From Polytrichum commune (lineage: Eukaryota > Streptophyta > Polytrichopsida > Polytrichales > Polytrichaceae): 60,000 nt of DNA. The first letter of the stretch is position 1, and the number at the start of each line of letters is the position of its first letter. The notes under the pieces are model-generated. The model had not been told where the DNA came from. It searched no databases and was given only the letters and a program-made list of their open reading frames with translations. Of the stretch, positions 21,905-32,283 are shown piece after piece. Position numbers and translations under genes: made by a program. The stretch covers positions 35,081,501-35,141,500 of the forward strand of contig OX485805.1 of the NCBI GenBank assembly GCA_950295325.1, read 5' to 3'.

Positions 21905-23374
21905 GTAAAACAATATGTAACCCGGAAATAAATTTTGAAGTTGATTTGATATCATAAGTACTTTGCTCATACTATGTTTATGGAAAATATTGTGGACATG
22001 CTTATAGTGTGACTTACCCTTTGATACACTAGATTAGATAGTGTGGCCCACAATATACACCATCATGCATCATTAAAATAGTGTGGAACCTAATACTTGG
22101 GGGATTAAAGGAGGACAGCAAATAAGCAGGCCGTCATCAGTATTGCTGGGTTGCCGATGATCACAATTCGTCACTCATCAAAGCCGACGCCTAGATCGAT
22201 CCGATCAGCACATGCTGAAAAGTTTGCAAAAGCTGAAACTGGCCAAATAAATAAGAATTGAAAATGTCTGTTTTCGTTTTGGTCTGTGAATGATAGGGAG
22301 GCAACTTATGATGAAAGGGGAGCCACATGAATCACACGCTCAAAAATGTCGCTTTCAAAACACAGTTCCGTGGGCCGAGTTGATAGAATTCTGGCCTTCA
22401 CATGACATGTCTAATCTTGAGGAGCTTGACTTCAAGATTGGGATTTTCTTCTTTTTTGGGTCACAACCGTCCATTTTCAACTCCGATAAGGGAACGGAGA
22501 GAATCGGAGTTGGAAACGGTTCAATCGGAAACAAAGGTTCAAAGCAATGTTGGGTGGATACTTGATTTTGTTACTCACCTCGGGGGTTTCGATTCTTGAA
22601 GACAACTTCGAAGTGAAGAACCTTTAGTTCCGGGGTTCTGAGAGTTTTTACCCCAAAAAACAAAAAAAACCTCCAGTGCCCAAAAGAAATTTAAATTGAA
22701 AGACCCGGTTGTGATGAGATGATTAGTTGCAACCACTGGAAGTCCTGATCTCATTCACCTACCTAACTCAACGGGGCTGGACACCAACTCCTGCAACTTA
22801 ATACTAACAACTTCAAGTTCGATTGATGACATCAGATGATTTCTACTCTAACTTAACCCTCCTACTACTTCACCTGCTCCAAGATTTCTACGTCACACTT
22901 GTGTGTCAGCACGGCACAACTTTACCCCGTGATTCCAGACTCCGCGATCGGAAGGAGCTCATGACCAGATATAAGAGATCCTCTGCTGATGGTTACTTTG
23001 AGAAAGTTAGACCGTGTGTGTCATCAGCTAGATCACTCTTTCAGTTTTCAGTTTCAAATATGAGTACTTCGTGCTGCTCGATCTGAAGCTGAATCAATAC
23101 CTTCAACCTCAAGCATGATTTCCCAGTTTCAACGTCTAGATCAGTCACCAGTGAGTTAGTACATGCATGCAAGAGAGCATTACATCCATTGGTCGATTCT
23201 TTGGAATTAGTGTAACTAACTTCGACTCATTCTATAGATAATCTGCATTTTGCATAGCATTTTGCAACTATTAGCTGGATCGTCTCAGATTGATTACTAC
23301 TCTTTCGGTTTTAAGTGTGAAGAAGTGCTGAGTCTGAAACTATCAAGGAGGATTATATTACCCCCGAGCTACTC
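21905..23374. other. Upstream region of the CCR-like gene
   Basis: No separate gene was recognised. Around 22915-23160 lies a divergent copy of the ~360-bp unit that is repeated in intron 1 of the downstream gene. The promoter and 5' UTR of the CCR-like gene should lie here; I could not place a TATA box or start site with confidence. Confidence 0.4.
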
Positions 23375-24793
23375 ATGGAGGATTATTGTGACGATGATCT
23401 CAATCATCAACATGATATTAGGGCTGCAGATGTGCAGATGGTGACTACTTTACTTAGTGCACCACACGATCATGCAGAAAACTGTGGAATCCAAGAGGAC
23501 GTCCTGGATGAAGAAGAAGATTGCTCATGCAGCTTGAAGCTAACTGCAGAAGAGAGATTCATTGAGAGCGCTGCTCAAGATGATGAGAATCGAGCTGAGA
23601 AGGAGAAGGAGGAGAAGAAGAATCCATCACTTGTGTTGGTGACGGGTGCGGGGGGATTCATAGCTTCGTGGATTGTGAAGTTGCTTCTGGACCGGGGGTA
23701 TCGTGTGCGAGGAACTTTTCGTGACATAGGTAAGATTGAAAATGACCAGCACAGTACTAATATTGATCGTCGACGTAGGATATCTGACGGCAGCAAGCAG
23801 TTTACCCGTTGATTTCAATGTCGATGTCGCTCATCAGCAACAGCATCTTTTGGTTTGTGCAATATGACGAAGTCGAGTCAGTAGTGAGATATAAGATCTA
23901 CGATTCCTCTGTTGATCGATATTCTGTTAGTGTGAATTGTAACTTGGAATCATCAGCTGCCACATTGTGAGTACAATGTACTACGCCACTTTCAGTAAAT
24001 TTTAAGTGACAAGTGCTGATGAATCTGAATCACTTCATGCTTAAACCTCAATGGGACCTCAAGCATGCATCAAATTCGGTCTCAACCTCTAGACGACCAT
24101 CGGCAAGTTATATTCTCTGTTGATATTTGGATCGTATCCTGACTCTTATTGGCAAGCAGTCTACCCCGTGTTTCTGGACGAAGTTGCTCACCGGCAGTGT
24201 CTTTTGAAGTGCAATATGAAGAATCTGAGTCAATAGTGAGATATAATTAAGACATATCCGTCGACCGATATAGCAGCGTAACTTGCAGCTTTAAATCATC
24301 AGCTCATGCATCAGTTGGAGTAGAACAACGCATATATTAGATCACTCAGCTTAATTTCAGTTAGTTTCAAGTGGGAAGTGCTGATGAATCTGAATCACTT
24401 CATATAACCTCAACCTTCAAGCATATGCATCAGTACAACATCATGTATGTATGCAGGAGATTAACTAATGTGTATTCCTCTACGGACCCGAATTTGGCTG
24501 GACCTATGCATGTAATCTAACTCTTCTTGAAGAATCACCTCTCACAAATAATGCATGTGTGTTCATGGTGTATGGTGATTTATTGGGTTGATGAATGATG
24601 TGGCGTTGGGTGATGAATGCTGCAGAGTCGGAGGTGAAGACAGGCCATCTGAGGAAGATGGAAGGAGCAGAGCAGAGGCTGGAGCTGGTGAAGGCGGATA
24701 TGATGGACTTGGCAAGTTTGCAAGCTGCGGTGGAAGATTGCCAAGGAGTTTTCCACACTGCCTGCCCTGTGCCTCCTCTCATCACCCACCCGG

Positions 24794-24829
<36 letters not shown>

Positions 24830-27800
24830 GTATATACACACATACACAGCCTCCCTACCATCATTTATTAGCACTATGTGCACTCTAAACTGTGTAGTAT
24901 CACTCTTGTTACAACCAAAGTGTACGTGATGTTAAGGAGTTTTGTAGTGTTAACATGCATGCGTGATAAAAAGAGAATTGGTGTAGCATGTGACATTATG
25001 GACTAACACAAAAGTCAGCATTGCAGTGTTGATAATAATTACAATGATGACAATGTGATGCTTGCCTGTGTGTGGTTAGAATCTTTGATGGTTTATCTTA
25101 ATGTCAATCCTTGTGATATTTGGGAAGGAAATGTGATAATAAGGAGGGAGGTTTAAACTAAGAACATCTATTCCCTAGGGTTTCAAGGTATAAGAGAAGG
25201 AGTCACATCAAGGAGGTTGATAGTACGGAGTTTAGAGTGTGGTTATATATAGGTACCCCTCTCACATGCCAAAAAGATTTAGCAAAAAGAAAGGAAGACA
25301 AGAGAAAGGGGTCCATTTCACATGTGCACAATGAGATCACCTTCCATTCTTTGACAATGGTGTAGTGACTCACCTACTTGGTGGCCGTCTTCCATTTCTC
25401 AAGCATCTATGCATGTGTTGCGGCGACTAACCTATTTTGGAGGAGTCATTTCTTTGACTCAACTCACTATGCGCGACTATCAATATGGGGATTGCATAAT
25501 TTTGTATCAAAGCTTGATTCAATAGTAGTATTAGGTAGTACCCCTATCCCATGCCAAAACAGATGGGCAAAACCGAAAGAAAAAAAAAAAAAAAAAAAAA
25601 AAAAAGGAAGTGAAGTGAACCCAGTTACAATGGTGGCTCAAATGCAAACTTGTGATTTGAAAATTGTACTAATGCAAAGGAGAAAATTGTCCTCTTCTTG
25701 AAGAAGGTGATTGATGCTCTTCACATACATTCTAATCACCTTTCATTTCTCAAGTGCATCTCAAATGTTGCGGTGACTAACCTACTTGGAATTCATTTTT
25801 CCTACTCGCTATGAAGAACTATCAAAACGTCAGATCAAGTTCACCTTCAAGTCATGGTGGTAACTACACGTTGTTAAATGACCCAGCCTCCAATAGGAGA
25901 TTGTTTATTACGAGTCTGCTTCTAGTGCCCTGACTTTTAAGAAACCCCATCACTAGATCATTTAATTATAGTCCAGTACTAGCTGGCAAGAATTAAATTA
26001 AGAATGGACATACCAAATAGCATATGGAATTCCTTAAGAATTGATTTACAGTCCCCCTGTAAAAAATTGCCATCTCATGTAAACTTGGATGCTAACCTAC
26101 ATGACATGTGTGCTCATCATCATCAGACACAAATGATAAACCCAGCGGTCGAAGGAACCTTGAATGTTCTAAAGGCGTGTTCGGAAGCTGCCGTGAAGCG
26201 AGTGGTGTTAACTTCGTCGATTGGAGCAGTTTACATTGATCCGAGCAGGCCAGCTACTCAAATCATTGATGAAAGCTGCTGGTCCAATGAAACACACATC
26301 AGAGAAATCAAGGTATATTAGCATTACATAATTGTTCTGGGAATTTGTGCATGTTACATATTCATGAAAGAAAAGACTAGAACAAGATGAATGTGGTTTC
26401 GAGTTTAGGGTTTAGGTTCTGCCTATTGTATGTGGTACTATTGTGGGCACTTCCATTTGCACAGCCAAATTTGACCTTCAGTTCAGCTTGAGAATTGTTG
26501 CATTTTTTCAGCAGTTGTGAATCACGAGGATCATCCACATTTCGAGTTCCTAAAGTTATAGGAGGTTGAAGTGGAGATTCTCTTCTTTTTTAGAGATCAT
26601 GTAGGCTCCCTCAATTTTGTTAATGATTGGACCTAGGATGGTGTCTATATTCCGAGCACATAGTTCAATCTCATCATAACGCGTGCCTATTGCATGTCCA
26701 TTCTTAATTATAAGCCTTGCCATCTAAGTACCACTCAAATACATAGGTATCGAATTACACATTACCTTAATTTGCTGATCATGTCCATATTGATGGTGGA
26801 TTTACACAGGAATGGTATTGTTTGGCAAAAGTTATGGCCGAGCGAGCGGCATGGGAGTATTCCAAGACCCATAACCTAGATCTGGTATCAATATGTCCAG
26901 CTGTCACAATGGGAACCATGCTGCAACAGACTGTCAACCAAAGTAGCACACACATCCTCAAGTTCCTCAACGGTAACGTAACCCTTAAAACCCTAACACT
27001 TTCCTTAAATTTGTACTTATTGGGTGATATGAAACCTTTATCACTTTCTTTCGAAGTTATTTTGTGTGTGTGTAAGTTTATCCTAATTTCAAGACAACAA
27101 GCTAATATCAGTTTCTACTAGGAAAATCTGTTCTCAAATTTTTATCACATTGTTTAATTTCAAAATACCGCATGGAGAGGCCCAAATCGGGCTCCAAAAG
27201 TGATAAGTGGTTAACCCAACTTTTCAATATCGGTTACAAAGTGTAAAGCAATTTCAGCATTTCAACTCCATATTTAGAGTACTTCCAACACTGCCAAGAT
27301 TTATGGCCATTGAATCGGCTTATGTGTCTCATGCAGTTAGCAAATAAGCAAATCTTCACAAAGAATTGTCATGTCAAGTTTCAGAATTTTGTGAGTAGAA
27401 GAGATCCCAAAGTCGTAAGAGTCAAAAGTGAAGATTCTCTTTACATGGTCACACAGGGCCTTCCACTTGTGTTAAGTATTGGATGTAGAATGGTGTCTAA
27501 TCATATTTCGAGCATATGTCTAATCATACTCCAATCTCAAGTTATGTGACAATTGTTGATTATTGCAAGATCTCAGGGTCAGCAACCACGTACGTAAACC
27601 TCTGCCAAGCGTACACCGATGTGAAGGACTGTGCGGAAGCACACATCCTAGCCTACGAAACCCCCATGGCTTCGGGACGGTATTTGTGTGCAAAATGGTC
27701 TTTGCATCGCAGCCAATTAGTTGATACTCTGCGTCGCCTTTACCCCAACTACCCAATCCCCACAAGGTGAGCACCGATCGAATCCTGGAAAAATTCATTG

Positions 27801-28822
27801 CCAAGTTCTCTAATTTTCGTCATGCAAAGAACATTTGATCAAGAAATTATACAAGTGTCTAAGGTTTAGGCTTAGAACCTAATCTTCATATGCAACAAGT
27901 ATTTGATCAAGAAATACACGGGTTAAGGTGTAGCGTTTAAGGTTCAGGAATTTGTATCCAATCGATTTGGTCGAAGAATTTGGTAAATTTCCTCAGAATC
28001 TTGGTAATGTTTTCAGGAGTAAAATCCAAAACTGCCAGAATCTCTAATCTTCATTACGCAACAAATATTTCATCAAAAATTACAGGGGGTATAAAAATGA
28101 GGGTTGAGGGTTCAAGAATTTGTATTAATCCAATTCGGTTGGAGGTTTTGGTTAATCACCTTTGTTTTGTAATTGCGGGTTGACCCCCTGTGTAGGCTTT
28201 TATCCCAACTAACCAGTCCCCCCACAAGGTGAAGTCCAAGTTCATGCAAAACATTGCCAGAGTCTCTGTTAATCTTCATAATGCAAAAACCATATGGTTT
28301 TGGGTTTAGGGTTCAAGGAATTTGTGTCAAACGGATTTGGTTGGGGAATTTTCTTAGTAACCAACTTTTGCATCTGTGTGATGTTTTTGTAACATTTGCA
28401 GGTGCAAGGACGAGTCTCAACCGAGGAAACTGCCACTCGAATTTTCCAGCAAGAAGGTTGAAGATCTGGGGCTCAAAATGACATCCTTGGAGAAAACTTT
28501 GGTGGACGCTGTGACAAGTCTGGAAGAGAGGAATTGCATTGCCAAAACCATGAAGCAAGTGCCCATTGCACCCAAATTTCTACTCGTTGCGCAACCTCGC
28601 ATCGACACCTTTGACGTCCCATCCGCAAAGCAGATGGTGAGAGAAGCACCAGCATCAGCATCAGCTAGGCATCATCACCACCATCGTCGCACTACCAGCA
28701 GCCATGTCGACCCCGGTGGCCTCTTCGAGAACGGCGTACCCTCGAGTCGGATTGTTGCTCAAACTGCTGCCATTGCAGCATCAACATTCACATTGCACCG
28801 CACTTCAACGGCCACTTTCTGA
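23375..28822 (+). CDS. Cinnamoyl-CoA reductase-like protein (NAD(P)-dependent extended SDR), six exons
   Basis: Exons: 23375-23729, 24626-24795, 26127-26312, 26810-26972, 27577-27766, 28402-28822. Joined they give 494 codons, with consistent phases at every junction. The cofactor motif TGAGGFIA is at about residues 90-97. SDR catalytic residues are visible: Ser in LTSSIGAVY (~205) and YxxxK in EWYCLAK (Tyr ~240, Lys ~244). True lignin CCRs have NWYCYGK here, so this is CCR-like and its substrate is open. [17 protein letters not shown] and KVEDLGLK match the family C-terminus. CCRs are usually ~330-340 residues; this model adds ~85 acidic N-terminal residues and ~95 low-complexity C-terminal residues (with a run of five His). 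The first ATG could be further downstream. The enzyme family is cytosolic and reduces acyl-CoA or related carbonyls with NADPH. Confidence 0.88.
23785..24440. repeat. ~365-bp tandem duplication in intron 1 of the CCR-like gene
   Basis: 23785-24120 and 24150-24440 share blocks in the same order: GCAAGCAGT[T/C]TACCC, GTGCAATATGA, GTGAGATATAA, AAATCATCAGCT-like, then TGCTGATGAATCTGAATCAC and TTCATG/A..CCTCAA..CAAGCATGCATCA. A more diverged third unit lies upstream of exon 1 at about 22915-23160, so exon 1 sits between repeat units. Confidence 0.7.
24796..24828. repeat. (CT)n microsatellite at the intron 2 donor
   Basis: About 15-16 CT units start directly at the predicted 5' splice site CCGGAG|GTCTCTCT. 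The donor GT is the first dinucleotide of the run. A short TATATACACACATACAC tract follows. Confidence 0.9.
25380..25830. repeat. ~355-bp duplication and poly-A tract in intron 2 of the CCR-like gene
   Basis: TTCCATTTCTCAAGCATC then GTTGCGGCGACTAACCTA at 25389-25440 recur as TTTCATTTCTCAAGTGCATC then GTTGCGGTGACTAACCTA at 25741-25790. A weaker third copy precedes them (25340-25380). A run of 26 A is at 25580-25605. All non-coding. Confidence 0.65.
27767..28401. repeat. Intron 5 of the CCR-like gene, built of degenerate internal repeats
   Basis: The motif TAATCTTCAT[AT]A[CT]GCAA followed by a GTTCAAGGAATTTGT-like block and GATTTGGTTGGGGAATTT recurs about four times (27830-27890, 27880-28000, 28040-28150, 28260-28350). 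At 28193-28240 the 3' end of exon 5 plus its donor is duplicated (TATCCCAACTAACCAGTCCC, then CACAAGGTGAAG). The copy carries an in-frame TAA, making it a decoy exon end. Confidence 0.65.
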
Positions 28823-29179
28823 TGACATGTGGAACCATAGAAGGAATTCAACCCACGTGCAATTCGGATCGTAAAGTAAGAGTCACTGTACAGCCTTTTG
28901 TGATTCAAAACAAACAGACAAACATACACTTGCATCATATAGGTGGAGTTGTAAATCGATGTTGACATATTGTCTACACAAAACTTCGATAGTTTCTTTC
29001 CAGCGTCAGACACAGTCCCCTGCATTCACTCTCACATACAGTTCTTACGAGGTTATATTGAAAAAATTCTATCACGTATACTATTTACACATCTCCAACG
29101 GAAATATACCTTGTCACAGTCTCTCAAGAAGAGGTGTATCACCTTCTTGGTTTAGATTTTTCCTTTTTTTTATGGTGAA
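28823..29179. other. 3' flank of the CCR-like gene
   Basis: AT-rich; presumably holds the 3' UTR. No other gene or repeat was recognised before the P element at 29180. Confidence 0.4.
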
Positions 29180-29989
29180 CTTGGGTGAGTTTCTATGTAG
29201 GCCGCTCGCCCACCAGATTCTAGTATGAATAAGCACAAACCCGCCCAAATGTAGAGGGAATCTAGTGGGGTAGGGTTCTTCGTACGATGTGTCAACTACA
29301 CTAAATATGGTATTTAGTGTCATATGTTATTTTATGTCACCATAGTAACTTTTTGGATGACGCTGCTTATGAATAAGTGAATAAATATTGTCATGATTGA
29401 TGGATGAGTTCATCCATTGGCCAAAACCCTACCTTCTCTTGTCAGCAACTTGTGATGAAATATTGTCATGGATGAGTGAAATTTGGATGAAACATCACTT
29501 GGTAAGTGACAGTAATTGCAACACAGTAAATCTATAATCCCCCAGAAAAATTATAAGGAATGACAAATAATGTTGGGTTACCATGAAATGTTGGTGACAC
29601 CATACCGCAATTTACAATTAGTATTGAGCAAGACAATTAAAATTGGTGACATTGAATACCATATTTAGTATAGCTACTCGTATTTTCTTAAATCCAACAT
29701 CACCTACTAATTTCTTCCTCCTGGTTACCAAGGATGGAGTTGTAGAACGTCATTGGTTCTCTTGAGTCTTTAACCGATCTTAATCCTTTGGTGACCGGTA
29801 CTTGTAAGTTAAGGATTCTTTAGTAGGTGCATGGAAGACTAGCAGCCCGTGTCCGTGGCCCTCCACATTCTAGTGGACCACCAAAATGTGGTTGGATGGT
29901 GGCTTGTGCTTAACTACATGTGAACAACTCCAACCTACTATTATCTAGAATCTAGTGTGCGACGGCCTACATGAAAACTTACCCTTAGC
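29180..29989 (+). mobile_element. P element: 0.8-kb inverted-repeat element carrying module A
   Basis: The left end is CTTGGGTGAGTTTCTATG then TAGGCCGCTCGCCCACCAGA; the right end, reverse-complemented, is CTAAGGGTAAGTTTTCATG then TAGGCCGTCGCACACTAGA. The inverted termini are ~45 bp. The order is arm (GTGTCAACT), module A (29298-29671), second arm (GCTACTCGTATTTTCTTAAA...GGTTACCAAGGATGGAG... CCACATTCTAGTGGACC). No coding. It is co-linear, in the opposite orientation, with 50495-51352, which holds module B instead of A. Confidence 0.75.
29298..29671 (+). repeat. Module A, reference copy (374 bp)
   Basis: Both termini are near-palindromes of the form ACACTAAATAT / TATTTAGTGT; the right one is slightly worn (TTGAATACCATATTTAGTAT). 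Inside are the hairpin GATGGATGA-GT-TCATCCAT, the blocks CTACCTTCTCTTGTCAGC, TGACAGTAATTGCAACAC and TTTACAATTAGTATTGAGC. It is non-coding. Confidence 0.85.
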
Positions 29990-30214
29990 ATCTTCTTTCT
30001 AATATGCTATGTGCAATTTGGACCGTAAAATAATAGTATGACTGTACAACCTTTTTTAGTCAACATAAGCAATTGCATCATATATACTAATTGATGTAGG
30101 TGGCTATGGACATATTGTGTACACAAATCTTAGATAGATTGTAAACCATAATAGACACAACTTCCATATTCACCCTCACATATTTTTACTATTATTGAAA
30201 GAATTTTACATGTA

Positions 30215-30660
30215 CTACACTAAATGTGACCAATTAGTGAGGGTGGTACTAACTCAAGTCACACGCACAATCAAGCCAAATCTCAAAGTTACCAAGGGTT
30301 GAAGTTGCTACTGGATGATACTAAATTCATGAAGGTAAATTTTATGCTCATTTACCATACATTTCAAGAAAATTAGTGCATGCTTGTGGTTAGTGCATGC
30401 CACATGCTTGTTAATGAATAGTGCCAATAGTCAATACTTTTATTTAGTGCCAAGTGCCGGTACTTTCATGTCAAGTGCCAATACTTTCATGCCAAGTGCC
30501 AATACTTTCATGCCAAGTGCCAGGACTTTAAGTGAATAGTGCCAAGTGCCGAGATGAACAATGCTCCTCAGATCTTTTGGTGGCACTAATTTCAGAGCAT
30601 ATAGGAATTTGTATCACATTCACTAATTTCCCACTCTCACGAATTGGTACATTTAGTGTA
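30215..30660 (+). mobile_element. Module B copy (446 bp MITE-like) with internal 20-22 bp tandem repeat
   Basis: The ends are inverted: TACACTAAATGTGACCAATT...GTGAGGGTGG on the left and, reverse-complemented, TACACTAAATGTACCAATTC...GTGAGAGTGGG on the right. Inside, GCCAATACTTTCATGCCAAGT-type units repeat four to five times (about 30450-30535). It lies outside a P element. The second copy is 50814-51240. Confidence 0.85.
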
Positions 30661-32283
30661 CTTACACACGCTTTTAGTACACATCCATAAAGGAAATATA
30701 ACTTTTGCATGAGGATGGATGTATTTAATATAAACCTTCTTCATGGTGAGTTTAGCATCCAAGAGTCAATTTATTTGATCAAATTGAAGGAAAGCTCTTT
30801 GACACTATTGGCATTGTTGTAACTTGATCAATTGGCTAATATAGGTTTGTTTGCGCAATTTTTTTCTTTTTTCTTTGTGGGATGCAAATGATTGCCAAAT
30901 GAAATGAGTGCATCCATGACACCTCGCAAATGGCAAGGCCAAGCCAAGGTAAAAAGGGTTGGAGACAACAACCATTGACATCAATATCCACCCAACCCAA
31001 CAACCATACACAAGCCAAGTTTACCTGCCACCGTTAGAAGTGTGCACTCCTTTGAACGGAGGGTACATGTACACCCACTTAAGTTTTCTTTTGCCTCTCT
31101 CTTACACAAGATACTATGAGCACACCACCCCAAACTTTGTCATACAATTTAACTAAAGTTTGACCTTATGTAATGCTTGTGTAAAATTTTACAAGCCAAT
31201 TGTCAAGAAAAGCACAGTTTGGAGAGGAAACATTTTGCGCTCAAGCCCAACTTACAAGCAACTTTTGACAACACCAACTACACAACAAGAGTCCAACATT
31301 AAAATGCACAGAAGCTCTGAGATATTCTATGAGCTTCTATGATTGTAAGAAAAAAGGCTATGACATTGATTTGAATTGCTAATCATCTTGCACTAGTCAC
31401 TTGTATAAAATCCTAGGAGAAGTGGGTGCAAAGATAGAAGTCCTTTCTTTAGGCCCACTTACCTCACACCCATTTGAGATGACAAAGTGTCCATACATAG
31501 GACCAATACCACCAACATATCATAACCAAGAGTTGCAAACAAAATAACCAATGTTGGACAGGTGTTAAAATTGGCACCAAATCCCCGCCATTATCAAGGT
31601 GGTTCTTTGAAATTATAACCGTGGTTCTCAAATTTTGGAATATCCAAGTTTGATTCATTATCATGGTTATTAGAAAATCAAAACCCAATCAAACAACCTT
31701 CTAAAAAACCGCCAATTCTTTGTCGATTCTTGCATGAAAACCACCAAGTCTTTGAATCTTTTCAAATAACTGGGTCTGGAGGTTCTTTTATGGTAAAAAC
31801 TTTCAAAACCCCAGAACCAAAAGTTCTTTGTTTCTAATTTGTCTTACCGGAGGTTAGTAACAAAATCAAATGAACACCACTGTTGTGAATATCTTAGAGC
31901 TCCCAAAAGCCGAACAGAAAAACTCACGAAACATTTGGAAAATAAGATTAATGATACAAACAAATGTCTGGTAAACTAAATATATGCAGTGGCTTCAAAT
32001 ACATATCAATAAGCTACATCAATTTCTCCCAATACCTGCTTCTATTCGACCCATGCTAAGTGCAAATTTAGTAGCATCAAGACATCGTTCATAACATACA
32101 CTCTCAAGTTAAGACTAAGTACTAGAAATCGCAGAACAAAGTAGCCTCTATCAAAAATACAGTGTCCGTTCATCTTGTGATGATGACCAAGGAACACTAA
32201 AAGGATTAACTTCTTATGGTGACCTCCATGTGGCAGAAGACATTCTCGGTCCATGGTTAAGGAAGAATAATGATGTGTAGAAT
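30661..32283. other. Intergenic DNA downstream of FZL
   Basis: No gene seen. 31360-31545 (GCTAATCATCTTGCACTAGT... GAAGTGGGTGCAAAGATAGA... GGCCCACTTACCTCACACCC) is a diverged copy of 32880-33060 in intron 11 of the FZL gene, in the same orientation. The FZL 3' UTR is expected just below 32284. Confidence 0.5.
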
